A stretch of 64,000 nt of DNA from Glaciimonas immobilis (GCF_011947285.1 NZ_JAAOZT010000003.1:124001-188000); one strand, 5' to 3'; counted from the first letter of the stretch, positions 30,904-40,507 are shown. Program-made: numbers and translations. Notes: generated by a model not told the origin, from the letters alone.

Positions 30904-31920
30904 ATGCAACTGCGGATTGACGCGCTTGACACACATCTGGCTAAAACGGTCGCTCCACTGTATGTCATCACCAGTGATGAGCATCTGCTGGCGCTCGAAG
31001 CTGCGGATAAAATCCGTAAAAGCGCGCGCGCTAACGGTTGCACCGAGCGCGATGTGCTGACCGTTGATCGAAGCTTTAAATGGGGGGAATTGCAGGCGTC
31101 CAATCAGTCGCAATCTCTTTTTGGCGACAAAAAACTGATTGAGCTGCATATTCCAACGGGTAAGCCCGGCAAAGATGGCGGTCAGGCGTTACAGCAATAT
31201 GCGACGACATTAAACCCGGACAACGTCACCATTATCACGCTGCCCAAGCTTGATTGGGCGACCCAAAAAGCAGCTTGGGTTGGCTCACTCCAGCAAACCG
31301 GCGTGTATATTGATATTCCGTTAGTAGAGCGGTCGCAGTTACCAAACTGGATCGGTGTACGCATGGCAGGACAGCAACAAAGCACTGATCGGCAATCGCT
31401 TGATTTTATTGCGGATCGGGTCGAGGGCAACCTGCTGGCAGCCCATCAGGAAATCCAGAAACTGGCGTTATTGCATCCCCCGGGCAGACTCACCTTTGAG
31501 CAAATTCACGATGCGGTGCTTAATGTTGCACGCTACGATGTATTCAAGTTAAATGAAGCGATGCTGGCCGGCGATGTCGCGCGTCTGGTGCGAATGATTG
31601 ATGGCCTGAAGGGCGAAGGCGAAGCGCTACCTCTGGTACTCTGGGCTATCGCGGAAGAATGCCGCATTTTATTGAAACTCAAATCAGGCATGGCGCAAGG
31701 CCGACCACTGAATGCGTTACTAAAAGAGTATCGTATCTGGGGGCCGCGTGAGCGTTTGATGGAGCCAGCTCTGCGCCGTTTATCGTTGCCTACGCTGGAG
31801 GCGGCATTGCAGCAAGCCGCGCAGATAGACAAAATGGTCAAAGGTTTGCGGGCCAAAAAGTTCGCTGGCGATGCCTGGGATGCACTATTGCAATTGGGAC
31901 TGACGGTCGCACGTTCTTAG
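30904..31920 (+). CDS. holA: DNA polymerase III subunit delta
   Basis: HolA is the clamp-loader subunit that opens the sliding clamp. The 338-residue product has the family-typical PLYVITSDEHLLALEAADKIR, FGDKKLIELHIPTGKPGKDG, LDFIADRVEGNLLAAHQEIQKL and the C-terminal collar region KMVKGLRAKKFAGDAWDALL. It starts 12 nt after lptE. Confidence 0.95.
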   Translation: MQLRIDALDTHLAKTVAPLYVITSDEHLLALEAADKIRKSARANGCTERDVLTVDRSFKWGELQASNQSQSLFGDKKLIELHIPTGKPGKDGGQALQQYATTLNPDNVTIITLPKLDWATQKAAWVGSLQQTGVYIDIPLVERSQLPNWIGVRMAGQQQSTDRQSLDFIADRVEGNLLAAHQEIQKLALLHPPGRLTFEQIHDAVLNVARYDVFKLNEAMLAGDVARLVRMIDGLKGEGEALPLVLWAIAEECRILLKLKSGMAQGRPLNALLKEYRIWGPRERLMEPALRRLSLPTLEAALQQAAQIDKMVKGLRAKKFAGDAWDALLQLGLTVARS

Positions 31921-32013
31921 CGCTTATCCAAACGACGGTTTTGTTCACTTGAACTTTGAATCTTTTAGCGTGTAACCCTGATTACCTTTCACCGGATCAG
32001 ACAAACTATAAAC

Positions 32014-33285
32014 ATGGATATCCAACAATACATTACCGATGTCGGTCAACGTGCAAGGATTGCATCACGCTTGATGGCGCGCGCCGAAACAGCGACCAAA
32101 AACCGGGCATTGACCTTGATCGCTGAAGCAATCCGCCGCGATGCACCTGCGCTGCGTCTGGCAAATCAAAAAGATCTGGATGCCGCCCGCGCTAACGGTC
32201 TGGAAGAAGCGATGCTGGATCGTCTGACGCTATCGGATCAGGCCATCGCGACCATGATTGAGGGACTGCAACAGATTGTGACATTAGCTGATCCAATTGG
32301 TGAGATTTCAAACATGAAATATCGTCCGACTGGCATTCAGGTTGGACAAATGCGGGTTCCGTTAGGCGTCATCGGGATTATTTATGAAGCGCGTCCGAAC
32401 GTCACGATTGATGCTGCTGGTCTTTGTATCAAGAGCGGCAATGCAACAATTTTACGCGGCGGTTCCGAGGCGATTCATTGTAATCAGGCGTTGGCAAAAC
32501 TGGTCAAAGAAGGCCTGAAAGGGGCGGGTTTACCAGCCGATGCAGTCCAGGTTATCGAGACTACTGACCGGGCAGCAGTCGGCGCGCTGATCAGCATGCC
32601 GGAATATGTCGATGTCATCATTCCGCGCGGCGGCAAAGGCTTGATCGAGCGTCTGATCAAAGAATCCAAAGTACCGATGATCAAACATCTGGATGGCATT
32701 TGCCACGTGTATATCGATGACCAGGCCGATCCCGAAAAAGCGGTGAAGATCGCCTTTAATGCCAAATGTCATCGGTATGGCACCTGCAACACGATGGAGA
32801 CGTTATTGATCGCGCGGGCAATCGCGCCACAGGTATTACCGGAACTGGCATTACTATACCGTACCAAAGACGTCGAACTCCGGGCGGATGACGAGGCTGG
32901 CAAGATATTGCGGGGCTGCGACTATCCCCACGTGACTGCGGCCACGGAAGAAGACTGGAGCACTGAATATCTGGCAGCGATCCTGGCGGTGAAAATCGTC
33001 GACGACATGGACGCGGCAATCGACCATATTAACCACTATTCATCGCATCACACCGATAGTATTGTCACCGAAAACTACACTCGTACCATGCGGTTTTTGC
33101 GGGAGGTCGATTCGGCCTCTGTCATGGTTAACGCGTCGACCAGATTTGCTGATGGGTTTGAATTTGGATTAGGTGCCGAGATCGGTATCTCCAACGACAA
33201 ATTGCACGCTCGCGGGCCCGTCGGACTTGATGGTTTGACATCTGTTAAATATGTGGTGTTCGGTCACGGCGAGGTGCGTAGCTAA
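32014..33285 (+). CDS. proA: Gamma-glutamyl phosphate reductase
   Basis: ProA reduces gamma-glutamyl phosphate with NADPH to glutamate semialdehyde in proline synthesis. The 423-residue product has [31 protein letters not shown], the catalytic-cysteine segment [15 protein letters not shown] and the C-terminal [20 protein letters not shown]. No proB lies nearby. Confidence 0.97.
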   Translation: MDIQQYITDVGQRARIASRLMARAETATKNRALTLIAEAIRRDAPALRLANQKDLDAARANGLEEAMLDRLTLSDQAIATMIEGLQQIVTLADPIGEISNMKYRPTGIQVGQMRVPLGVIGIIYEARPNVTIDAAGLCIKSGNATILRGGSEAIHCNQALAKLVKEGLKGAGLPADAVQVIETTDRAAVGALISMPEYVDVIIPRGGKGLIERLIKESKVPMIKHLDGICHVYIDDQADPEKAVKIAFNAKCHRYGTCNTMETLLIARAIAPQVLPELALLYRTKDVELRADDEAGKILRGCDYPHVTAATEEDWSTEYLAAILAVKIVDDMDAAIDHINHYSSHHTDSIVTENYTRTMRFLREVDSASVMVNASTRFADGFEFGLGAEIGISNDKLHARGPVGLDGLTSVKYVVFGHGEVRS

Positions 33286-33505
33286 CCCTCCGGCGTGCAC
33301 TTCAGTATCAAACTTAAGTAGCGCTCAAGAATTTATTGTGAATAGAAGGAGAGTCTGGTCAGATGCGCTGCAAGCAATGGGCAAGGCCGCTGAGCGCCGA
33401 CCAGGGTGGCCAGATATCACAAGAAATTATGGGGCTGCTTAGTATCAAATTTTTCATCGTCTCGACTCAAATGCTGTTCCCGGATTTATCTACAAGGAAA
33501 TTTTC

Positions 33506-33928
33506 ATGCTCTGGATTAAAGCGCTACACATTGTCTTCATCGTCTCGTGGTTTGCAGGCTTGTTTTATTTGCCCCGGATTCTTATCAACCTGGCACAAGA
33601 AACCGAACCCGTCGCGACCCAGCGCTTATTGCTGATGGCACGCAAACTGTACCGCTTCATGCTACCGCTGGCGATAGGTACGATCGTATTTGGTGCCTGG
33701 CTTTGGCTCGGTTACGGGATCGGAAAAGGTCCGGGCAACGGCTGGTTGCACGCCAAGTTATTCCTCGTCATCCTACTGATTGGTTACCATCACGCCACCG
33801 GCAGCATGCTCAAAAAATTCGAACTGGGCACCAACAAGCGCAGTCATGTATGGTTACGCTGGTTTAATGAAGTTCCTGCCATTTTATTGCTAGCCATCGT
33901 TATACTGGTAGTGGTCAAACCATTCTAA
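33506..33928 (+). CDS. hemJ: Protoporphyrinogen IX oxidase HemJ (CopD-like membrane protein)
   Basis: HemJ oxidises protoporphyrinogen IX in haem synthesis. The 140-residue protein has four membrane helices, the N-terminal signature WIKALHIVFIVSWFAGLFYL with the conserved His, LHAKLFLVILLIGYHH, and the C-terminal NEVPAILLLAIVILVVVKPF, all typical of HemJ. Older annotations call this UPF0093 or CopD. A ribosome-binding stretch AAGGAA precedes the ATG. It supplies the HemH reaction encoded at 17.0 kb. Confidence 0.87.
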   Translation: MLWIKALHIVFIVSWFAGLFYLPRILINLAQETEPVATQRLLLMARKLYRFMLPLAIGTIVFGAWLWLGYGIGKGPGNGWLHAKLFLVILLIGYHHATGSMLKKFELGTNKRSHVWLRWFNEVPAILLLAIVILVVVKPF

Positions 33929-33953
33929 ATAACCCCTAGCGTCAGGAGTCGGC

Positions 33954-34556
33954 ATGAGCAAAATCTGTGAGTATTACTTCGTGCCTCATTCGCCTTTTGC
34001 CTATCTTGGGCATGCCAAATTGGTATCGTTAGCCCAACAATATGGCGTCCAAATTATTCTGAAACCCTTCGATCTATCGAAGATTTTCGCTATTTCGGGT
34101 GGCTTACCATTGGCTAAGCGATCACCACAGAGGCAGGCCTATCGGCTTTTGGATCTTCAGCGTTGGAAAGACTATTTGAATCTGCCGATGAACGTGCAGC
34201 CGACCTACTTTCCGGTCCACAGTGACGATGCGGCCAAACTGATCATTGCCACGCAACTCGCGCATGGCACCGCGGCCGCACTGGCGCTGACTGGCGCAAT
34301 CATGCAGGCGGTATGGGAGGAGGAGAAAAATATCGCTGATACCGACACGCTGATCGGTATAGCCACGGCACGTGGGCATGATGGCAAAACCTTGTTAAAA
34401 TCTGCCGAAACCGTCAGCGTCGACGCAGAATTTGTTCGCTTCACTGAAGAGGCTACCGCGGCCAACGTCTTTGGCGCGCCATGGTATGTCGTTGACGGCG
34501 AAGGCTATTGGGGCCAGGATCGACTGGATTTTGTCGAACGCGCCTTTGCAAAATAA
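33954..34556 (+). CDS. DsbA-fold 2-hydroxychromene-2-carboxylate isomerase-like protein
   Basis: A 200-residue thioredoxin-fold protein starting with CEYYFVPHSPFAYLGHAKL, where the serine replaces the usual active-site CxxC as in kappa-class glutathione transferases and HCCA isomerase. The C-terminus has the cis-proline region VFGAPWYVVDGEGYWGQDRL. HCCA isomerase acts in naphthalene breakdown, but no such pathway is near. A general glutathione-dependent role is as likely. It is probably cotranscribed with hemJ (25 nt apart). Confidence 0.85.
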   Translation: MSKICEYYFVPHSPFAYLGHAKLVSLAQQYGVQIILKPFDLSKIFAISGGLPLAKRSPQRQAYRLLDLQRWKDYLNLPMNVQPTYFPVHSDDAAKLIIATQLAHGTAAALALTGAIMQAVWEEEKNIADTDTLIGIATARGHDGKTLLKSAETVSVDAEFVRFTEEATAANVFGAPWYVVDGEGYWGQDRLDFVERAFAK

Positions 34557-34663
34557 AGCTTCGATCAAGGGCAGGATGCAACAAATTTGTGAGCGATCAT
34601 TGGTCCCAAACAGGGCGCCGTGCCCCATAACAATGCAATATTTTTGTAATATGGTATTACGCT

Positions 34664-34695
34664 GGCTATTGGCGGTTTTCCGTAAATAGCCTTTT
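34664..34695 (+). terminator. Rho-independent terminator after the isomerase gene
   Basis: GGCTATT (34664-34670) pairs with AATAGCC (34685-34691), followed by TTTT. The loop has an inner GG/CC pairing. A second small hairpin, CTACATC with GATGTAG, lies just downstream near 34702-34722. Confidence 0.65.
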
Positions 34696-34759
34696 CACCA
34701 CTACATCAATGTCGATGTAGTTAACGGATCAAGAGACCCCCAAGATTAAGAGAACCCTT

Positions 34760-36013
34760 ATGGCACAAGCAATCACCGCACAATCAGCAAGCTCCAAACA
34801 CTCGTACTTTTGTCCCTGTCCACGTGGACTAGAGATTGCTCTGGCGGAAGAAATCAATGAAATTGCGCAGTTATCCGCGCCGAACGTCACGCTCCGCGTA
34901 CATAATCAGGTGCCCGGTGGGGTCCATTGCTCGGGCCTGCTAAGCGATGCGTGGCTGGTCAATTTGCACTCCCGCATTGCCAGTCGCGTTCTCATGCGTC
35001 TCGCGCACGGTGCTTATAAAACTGAAAATGATATTTACGATACCGCACTGGAACAAGAATGGGAGAACTGGTTCCGGGTTGACCACACTATCCGAGTCGA
35101 TATCACCGCGATCAAATCGCCTTTACGCAGTCTTGAGTTCACCACACTGAAAATCAAGGACGCGATCTGCGACCGCTTCCGCGATATCTGCGACGAACGG
35201 CCATCGGTCGATACCCACACACCCGATATGCGTATCGTCGGATTTTTAGACGCGCATAGCTTTACGTTATATCTGGACACCTCAGGCGAAGCGCTGTTCA
35301 AACGCGGCTGGCGTGCTGAAACCGGCGATGCACCACTGCGTGAAAACTTGGCCGCCGGACTATTACGCACAGCAGGCTGGAAGCCCGGAACGGTCCTGTT
35401 CGACCCAATGTGCGGTTCCGGCACTATTTTGATCGAGGCCGCGCAGATTCTGGCGGGCATTCCTGCGGGCGCGCGGCGTGAGTTCGCTTTCGAAAAATTT
35501 CACGGCTTTGAGGTCGGGCAGTGGCAAGCAATAAAAGGGGCGATTAAACCCAATCCAATGCCGCTGACACCGACCATTTTCGGTAGCGATATTTCGGGCG
35601 ATATGGTCGCCATGACCGCAGAAAACCTACGTAATGCTGGCATTCTTTTTGAAGTTCCTTTGAAGCAAATTGAGGCCCAGGAAGTCCGTCCACCTAACGA
35701 ACTCAGCGCCAGTGGTGGCATCATACTGACCAATCCGCCTTATGGAGAACGGATTGGCGTGCGCGGTGACAGTACGCTCGCAACCGACGATTTATTCAAC
35801 GCATTCTTTAATGCTTTCGGTAATACGCTCAAGCAACGCTTTGCGGGCTGGACGGTTTTTCTGTTCACAGCGGACCTGACTTTGCCAAAATTGCTGCGGC
35901 TGAAGGAGGCGCGTAAAACGCCTTTCTTTAATGGCGCGCTGGAATGTCGATTGTTCCGCTTTGACATGGTGGCGGGCTTTAATCGCCGCGAAGCCGCCAA
36001 ACCGAAAGAGTAA
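34760..36013 (+). CDS. THUMP-domain class I rRNA methyltransferase (RlmL N-terminal type)
   Basis: A 417-residue protein with an N-terminal THUMP RNA-binding region (about residues 50-165) and a SAM-binding methyltransferase domain with FDPMCGSGTILIEAAQ and the N2-guanine motif TNPPYGERIG. It corresponds to the RlmL half of the E. coli RlmKL fusion, which makes m2G2445 in 23S rRNA. The RlmK half is absent here. The exact target is inferred. Confidence 0.88.
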   Translation: MAQAITAQSASSKHSYFCPCPRGLEIALAEEINEIAQLSAPNVTLRVHNQVPGGVHCSGLLSDAWLVNLHSRIASRVLMRLAHGAYKTENDIYDTALEQEWENWFRVDHTIRVDITAIKSPLRSLEFTTLKIKDAICDRFRDICDERPSVDTHTPDMRIVGFLDAHSFTLYLDTSGEALFKRGWRAETGDAPLRENLAAGLLRTAGWKPGTVLFDPMCGSGTILIEAAQILAGIPAGARREFAFEKFHGFEVGQWQAIKGAIKPNPMPLTPTIFGSDISGDMVAMTAENLRNAGILFEVPLKQIEAQEVRPPNELSASGGIILTNPPYGERIGVRGDSTLATDDLFNAFFNAFGNTLKQRFAGWTVFLFTADLTLPKLLRLKEARKTPFFNGALECRLFRFDMVAGFNRREAAKPKE

Positions 36014-36052
36014 ATATCGCGCAATATTACCAGTGGCATTAAGTCAGTCTTT

Positions 36053-36087
36053 AAAGGGTCATCACATTGCGTTGATGGCCCTTTTTT
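36053..36087 (+). terminator. Rho-independent terminator after the methyltransferase gene
   Basis: AAAGGG-CATCA pairs with TGATG-CCCTTT around an 8-nt loop with one mismatched pair, followed by seven T. Confidence 0.9.
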
Positions 36088-36182
36088 TATTCGCCAATCA
36101 ATGTTCGGGAGGTCATCTGTTGCCCGCCACAAGGGCCCTCGCAGCAAAGGTGATGGGATTAAGTAAAAAATCAACATCAAAT

Positions 36183-36201
36183 AATAATGATTCTTATTTC
36201 A
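36183..36201. promoter_or_regulatory. Candidate upstream Fur box
   Basis: AATAATGATTCTTATTTCA matches the 19-bp Fur consensus (GATAATGATAATCATTATC) at 12 of 19 positions by hand count. It lies about 190 bp upstream of hemP and may be an auxiliary site to the box overlapping the promoter. Confidence 0.45.
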
Positions 36202-36324
36202 TGGTATAAATGTGGGATGCGGTTAACCCCCGAGTTTAGTCCCACATGATGCCCTATTATTGTAATTTTGATCATTAAGTACATTTCCTAAAAGAAATAA
36301 ATTTAATACATGCAGTGAAAGCAC

Positions 36325-36375
36325 TTGCAATCCCGTCTTAAATAGAGAATAATCTAAATACGAATTGTTCTCATT
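36325..36375 (+). promoter_or_regulatory. hemP promoter overlapped by a Fur box
   Basis: TTGCAA (36325-36330), a 17-bp spacer and AATAAT (36348-36353) form a sigma-70-like promoter. Just downstream, at the expected start point, 36357-36375 read on the minus strand as AATGAGAACAATTCGTATT. That agrees at 15 of 19 positions with the symmetric Fur box AATGAGAATTATTCTCATT. Iron-bound Fur would block this promoter. Confidence 0.72.
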
Positions 36376-36391
36376 TACATAAAGGACTATC

Positions 36392-36592
36392 ATGGGTCAC
36401 TCGATACCGCACACAACGGATTTTTCAGAGTCTGAAAAATCCATTTCAGGCGCCACTAAAGTTACACCAGCAATCAAGCGCATCACCAGCCGCGATTTGT
36501 TTAAACAAATGCGTGAGCTTGAAATTGATCATGGCGGAAGAATTTACAAGTTACGACTGACGCAGCTGAATAAATTAATTTTGACGGCTTAA
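36392..36592 (+). CDS. hemP: Hemin uptake protein HemP
   Basis: A 66-residue protein with the HemP signature RITSRDLF near residue 28 and HGGRIYKLRLTQLNKLILT at the C-terminus. In beta- and gammaproteobacteria it is needed for full expression or function of haem uptake and is usually Fur-controlled. AAAGGA precedes the ATG. It opens an iron cluster with bfd, tonB, exbB, exbD and bfr, and a haem receptor gene is not in sight. Confidence 0.93.
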   Translation: MGHSIPHTTDFSESEKSISGATKVTPAIKRITSRDLFKQMRELEIDHGGRIYKLRLTQLNKLILTA

Positions 36593-36736
36593 AGCATTAC
36601 CCGGATATCTTTGCCGGCAACTTAGGGACAGTTAGCAACATGTACTTGCAAGTAGTCCTAAAGCTATAAGACCGGATGTTTGCAATACCAGCCAGCCAGA
36701 ACGCTCAGCCCGCGAGTCACTGACAAGGAGCATTAG

Positions 36737-37069
36737 ATGGTTACCGACGATATGGAGAGCGCGTTCATGGCACCAAACGAAGCACCGGCGCAGCCTGAGT
36801 TGCTGGTCTCTGCTGTATTGCATCTTATGTCGCATTACACGGCACATCAACAGACCCATCAGCCAGAGGCCCGCAGTTGCACTAAGCTGGCTTCAGTAAT
36901 AGAAAGACATTTGAAGGCACTGGCAGCGCTGCCTGATTTAGCGCCGGTATTGCGTACGACCTGCCAGCAACTGTCTGGCCAGTGGGCCACATTAGTCGAA
37001 CGTAGCATGCCTCGGCAGGAAAAATATAATTTGTTTGCGCGCTTAGTGTCCAGCAATCGCACGCATTGA
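36737..37069 (+). CDS. Hypothetical protein in the iron cluster
   Basis: A 110-residue helical protein with a strong ribosome-binding site (AAGGAG, 7 nt before the ATG). It has no signal peptide and no membrane segment, and three cysteines at spaced positions. I do not recognise the family. Its position between hemP and bfd suggests an iron-related role, but that is inference only. Confidence 0.7.
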   Translation: MVTDDMESAFMAPNEAPAQPELLVSAVLHLMSHYTAHQQTHQPEARSCTKLASVIERHLKALAALPDLAPVLRTTCQQLSGQWATLVERSMPRQEKYNLFARLVSSNRTH

Positions 37070-37154
37070 GCAGTAATTGGTGAAGTAATTAGTGAAGCAA
37101 TAGGCGCTTGTTTATCCTTTGCTTATTAATCTTTTATTAGTCTTTAGGTGAAAA

Positions 37155-37394
37155 ATGATTGTCTGTGTTTGCAACAACATCTCTGAACGCAATATAGTCC
37201 AGGCTGTCAATTCTGGCATGTCAACCATGCGGGAATTGCGCGAGAATCTTGGTGTCGCTACCTGCTGCGGCAAATGTCACACGTGCGCCAAAAATGTATT
37301 GCGCGAGTGCCTCGATAATAATGTTCCTACTGCAAACAGGCATCTCCATGCTATGGTGTTTCAGGCAATGCCAAGTACAGCAACCGCTGCGTAA
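37155..37394 (+). CDS. bfd: Bacterioferritin-associated ferredoxin
   Basis: Bfd is a [2Fe-2S] protein that reduces the bacterioferritin core to release iron. The 79-residue product begins MIVCVCNNISE and has CCGKCHTCAKNVL, giving the CxC...CxxC ligand pattern of the Fer2_BFD family. AGGTG precedes the ATG. Its partner bacterioferritin is encoded 2.6 kb downstream. Confidence 0.93.
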   Translation: MIVCVCNNISERNIVQAVNSGMSTMRELRENLGVATCCGKCHTCAKNVLRECLDNNVPTANRHLHAMVFQAMPSTATAA

Positions 37395-37409
37395 AAAGTC
37401 GTATCATCA

Positions 37410-38108
37410 ATGAGTGCAAGAATGTCGTCTCCATCGCAGCTTCCGTCTACATTTGTGTGGAATCAGGTTAAACGTATCGGACCTCTCGGCGCGATTATTT
37501 TATTGCATGCAGGATTTTTCATCGCCCTTAAAAGTGGCCTGATCCATACTGTTGCGCAAGCGATGCCGAAAGAGGTGTTCGCCACCTTCATCACGCCCGA
37601 ACGCGCGCCCGAACCTACACCACCAAAACCGCAACCGGCTCCGCCCAAAACGGTGCATGTGGTGAAAAAAAGCATCGCGCCGCCGCGTCCTGCTCCCGTC
37701 ATCGTCAACAATACCCCTTCAGAACAAGCTATTTCTGTACCGGTCACCGTACAGCCACCGCAAAAAGAAGAGTACTCCCCGCCGGCTCCCGCGCCAGTCG
37801 CCGCGCCAGCAGCGCCCGCGGCACCTCGTACGATTAGTACCGGCGTTGAGTACATCCGGGCGCCGAGTCCAGAATATCCTGCCGCAGCCAAACGCATGGG
37901 TGAAGAAGGTAAAGTCATCCTGCGCGTCCTAATTAATGAAAAGGGTCGGGCAGAGCACGTAGAAATTCAGAAAAGCTCCGGTTCAGGGCGCCTGGATGAA
38001 GCGGCCAGACAAGCTCTGCAGCGCGCGCTTTTCAAGCCTTACATGGAAGATGGCAAGGCACTACCGGTCTATGCCATCGTGCCTATCAATTTTCAGCTTT
38101 CCAACTAA
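37410..38108 (+). CDS. tonB: Energy transducer TonB
   Basis: TonB spans the periplasm and passes proton-motive energy from ExbB/ExbD to outer-membrane receptors. The 232-residue protein has an N-terminal membrane anchor with a conserved histidine (LGAIILLHAGFFIAL), a long Pro/Ala/Lys-rich spacer (about residues 65-140) and a C-terminal domain with EYPAAAKRMGEEGKVILRV and a closing PINFQL. The start at 37410 or an ATG four codons later are both possible. It lies 330 bp before the second exbB/exbD pair. Confidence 0.94.
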   Translation: MSARMSSPSQLPSTFVWNQVKRIGPLGAIILLHAGFFIALKSGLIHTVAQAMPKEVFATFITPERAPEPTPPKPQPAPPKTVHVVKKSIAPPRPAPVIVNNTPSEQAISVPVTVQPPQKEEYSPPAPAPVAAPAAPAAPRTISTGVEYIRAPSPEYPAAAKRMGEEGKVILRVLINEKGRAEHVEIQKSSGSGRLDEAARQALQRALFKPYMEDGKALPVYAIVPINFQLSN

Positions 38109-38438
38109 GCAACTTATTGGGGCCGGGCTATGGAGATCGTTGGGCAGGTTACACTACACACGAAAAATTCATTCCAAAGGACCGGGAGTAGCAGATGAAT
38201 TTATTGCATTGAATTAGCGTGTCCACCTAATCAAAAGTTTTCGGGCCGGGCCGTCGAAGTGAAAAACGGGTAATGTGAGGGGGCAGGTTTGATCGGAATC
38301 ATAATGCCAATAGCGCGCTATTGATCAAGAGGCCAACCAAAGCATGGACCGACTAAATTTTTTTCGCACAGGAATACCCTTCGGTCTGACAAACTCGTGC
38401 CCAGATTAACGATAACACTCACAGATTAAGGAATTATC
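38109..38438. other. Gene-free gap between tonB and exbB
   Basis: No gene or terminator stands out in these 330 bp. TTAAGGAATTATC before exbB contains its ribosome-binding site. I saw no convincing Fur box, so exbB/exbD may be read through from tonB or have an unrecognised promoter. Confidence 0.4.
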
Positions 38439-39179
38439 ATGGAAGTCAGCCCGTACGGTTTAGAAGCACTTTGGTTACAGGGTGACATTGTCATCAAATT
38501 TGTCGCCGTTTTATTGGTCGTAATGTCTATCTCATCGTGGTACGTCATTCTGACCAAGGCAATACAGATTATTCGCTTACAGCGCGCAGCCCGTGCAGCC
38601 GGACACCAATTCTGGGATACCACCAACCTCCCTGAAGGTATTGCGACGTTAGGCACGGAAAATCCGTTCGCAGATGTCGCTCAGGCTGGCGTCGTATCAA
38701 TGCGTCATCACACCGCTCATAGCGGACATTTACACGATCAATTGTCCACCAGCGACTGGGTTACATTATCGTTACGTCAAGCGATCGATGAAGCCTCTGG
38801 CAAGTTGCAAACAGGTATGGCGGTCCTCGCATCGGTCGGCTCTACTGCGCCTTTCGTCGGTCTATTTGGGACCGTATGGGGGATTTATCATGCCTTGGTT
38901 GCTATCGGTACCTCAGGCCAGGCCAGTATTGATAAAGTCGCCGGTCCGGTCGGCGAGTCACTCATCATGACAGCGCTTGGTCTTGCAGTTGCCATCCCCG
39001 CTACTTTTGGCTACAACGCGCTAGTGCGTGGTAACAAAACCATTATTGCCAAGCTCAATAAATTCGGCTTTGACCTGCATGCATTATTCGTCACGGGTGC
39101 ACGCACAGATGCTAACAAAATCATTAATGGCACAAGCACGGAAGCCACTTCCAAGCTCGTTGCTGTGAAAGGCTTATGA
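38439..39179 (+). CDS. exbB: Biopolymer transport protein ExbB (second pair)
   Basis: A 246-residue proton-channel protein with the core VLASVGSTAPFVGLFGTVWG and VGESLIMTALGLAVAIPAT, and three membrane segments. It works with ExbD and TonB to power siderophore and haem receptors. The tonB neighbour makes ExbB the better name than TolQ. Compared with the copy at 25933 it has about ten extra C-terminal residues. The stop is followed at once by exbD. Confidence 0.94.
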   Translation: MEVSPYGLEALWLQGDIVIKFVAVLLVVMSISSWYVILTKAIQIIRLQRAARAAGHQFWDTTNLPEGIATLGTENPFADVAQAGVVSMRHHTAHSGHLHDQLSTSDWVTLSLRQAIDEASGKLQTGMAVLASVGSTAPFVGLFGTVWGIYHALVAIGTSGQASIDKVAGPVGESLIMTALGLAVAIPATFGYNALVRGNKTIIAKLNKFGFDLHALFVTGARTDANKIINGTSTEATSKLVAVKGL

Positions 39180-39180
39180 T

Positions 39181-39603
39181 ATGGCAATGGGCTCCCTGTC
39201 CGATTCGGACGATGACTTCAATCCTGAAATTAACACCACCCCGTTAGTAGACGTGATGCTGGTCTTGTTAATCATCTTTATCATGACGATTCCCGTGATG
39301 AATCACGCCGTCAAAATCGACTTGCCGCGTGCCACCAATCAACCCGATCAGGTAAAACCAGAAAGCATTAACTTATCCCTTGACGCTGCTGGCAAGGTTT
39401 ACTGGAATGACGAAATTGTCGATCGCGATGGGTTGCAAGTAAAGATAGCCGCTGCAGCCAAGAAAGAACCGCAACCGGAATTGCATTTGCGCGCGGAGCG
39501 CACCACGGAATACGAAAAAATAGCGCAGGTAATGGCGGCAGCACAATCTGGGGGACTAGGAAAGATCGGGTTTGTTACCGATCCCGATGCTAAGGCCAAG
39601 TAA
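39181..39603 (+). CDS. exbD: Biopolymer transport protein ExbD (second pair)
   Basis: A 140-residue protein with one membrane segment containing the essential Asp (TPLVDVMLVLLIIFIMTIPV) and a periplasmic domain ending KIGFVTDPDAK. It starts 1 nt after the exbB stop, so translation is probably coupled. A terminator follows at 39734. Confidence 0.95.
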   Translation: MAMGSLSDSDDDFNPEINTTPLVDVMLVLLIIFIMTIPVMNHAVKIDLPRATNQPDQVKPESINLSLDAAGKVYWNDEIVDRDGLQVKIAAAAKKEPQPELHLRAERTTEYEKIAQVMAAAQSGGLGKIGFVTDPDAKAK

Positions 39604-39733
39604 GGCCACTGCTATTACTACTATTGCTGATATGAGCTGCGATGGTTGATGGCTGAAATGCTTTTGATAGGCGCAAAAGCATCATGTTTATAAAAATTGC
39701 ATCCTTGCCGCATTTGTCGTAATTGTCATCAAC

Positions 39734-39767
39734 AAAGCCTTTGCAGACTAACCTGCAGAGGCTTTTT
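39734..39767 (+). terminator. Rho-independent terminator after exbD
   Basis: AAAGCCT-TGCAG pairs with CTGCA-AGGCTTTTT around a short loop and ends in five T. The rest of the 433-bp exbD-bfr gap shows no gene. A weak Fur-like stretch near 39904-39930 is not convincing. Confidence 0.88.
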
Positions 39768-40036
39768 GCATATCATTGATTCCATTGATAGCTTGATCGT
39801 AAAGGTCGGGGTCAAAGTCAATTTTGGAGGCAACATTTATCAAACATGTAGAGCCGTAATAATGCAGTCTTTCAGCGCGCTTTGACGGCCGGAATAGGAC
39901 TGCGAATGATTCACGCTAATGAATGATGAAAAAGCGCAGGACCTGGGCTATCATTGCTGCTTTCCGGTAGTCACGGCGATTTATGAGTTGTAACTTCTCC
40001 GTTTCCTCGCGGTCAAGTATCTTTAGAGAGGCATTC

Positions 40037-40507
40037 ATGCAAGGCGACAAAAACATCATCAAACTGCTCAACGCACAGTTGACTAACGAACTTAGCGCAG
40101 TAAATCAGTATTTTTTACATGCTCGGATGTACAAGCATTGGGGCCTGGAAAAGCTCGGCAAGAAAGAATATGAAGAGTCGATCGGCGAAATGAAACATGC
40201 AGATCGCTTGATTGACCGCATTCTGATGCTGGATGGTTTGCCAAATCTGCAGGCTTTACACAAGCTGATGATCGGCGAAAATACGCCAGAAATGCTGGCT
40301 TGCGATTTGAAACTGGAACAAGCTGCTCAAAATACAGTAAAGGAAGGTATTGCTGCCTCTGAAGCAGTGGGTGACTACATCTCACGCGAACTGTTCAAAG
40401 ACATTCTGGACGACACCGAAGAGCACATCGACTGGCTAGAAACCCAGCTCGACCTGATCGATAAAGTCGGTATCCAAAACTATCTGCAAACGCAGATGGG
40501 AAGCTAA
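40037..40507 (+). CDS. bfr: Bacterioferritin
   Basis: Bfr is a 24-mer haem-binding iron store. The 156-residue product has the ferroxidase ligands in NELSAVNQYFLHARMYKHWG, ESIGEMKHADRLIDRIL with Met52 as the haem axial ligand, and EEHIDWLETQLDLI. The ATG at 40037 (MQGDKNIIKLLN) has AGAGAGG upstream and matches the family start. An upstream in-frame codon at 39983 is rejected. Bfd, its iron-release partner, lies in the same cluster. Confidence 0.96.
   Translation: MQGDKNIIKLLNAQLTNELSAVNQYFLHARMYKHWGLEKLGKKEYEESIGEMKHADRLIDRILMLDGLPNLQALHKLMIGENTPEMLACDLKLEQAAQNTVKEGIAASEAVGDYISRELFKDILDDTEEHIDWLETQLDLIDKVGIQNYLQTQMGS

Noticed and set aside
33363-33635. A 90-codon frame overlapping the hemJ start, preceded by AAGGAGA
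   Set aside because: Despite the ribosome-binding-like motif it overlaps well-supported hemJ codons in another frame and its sequence is not protein-like.
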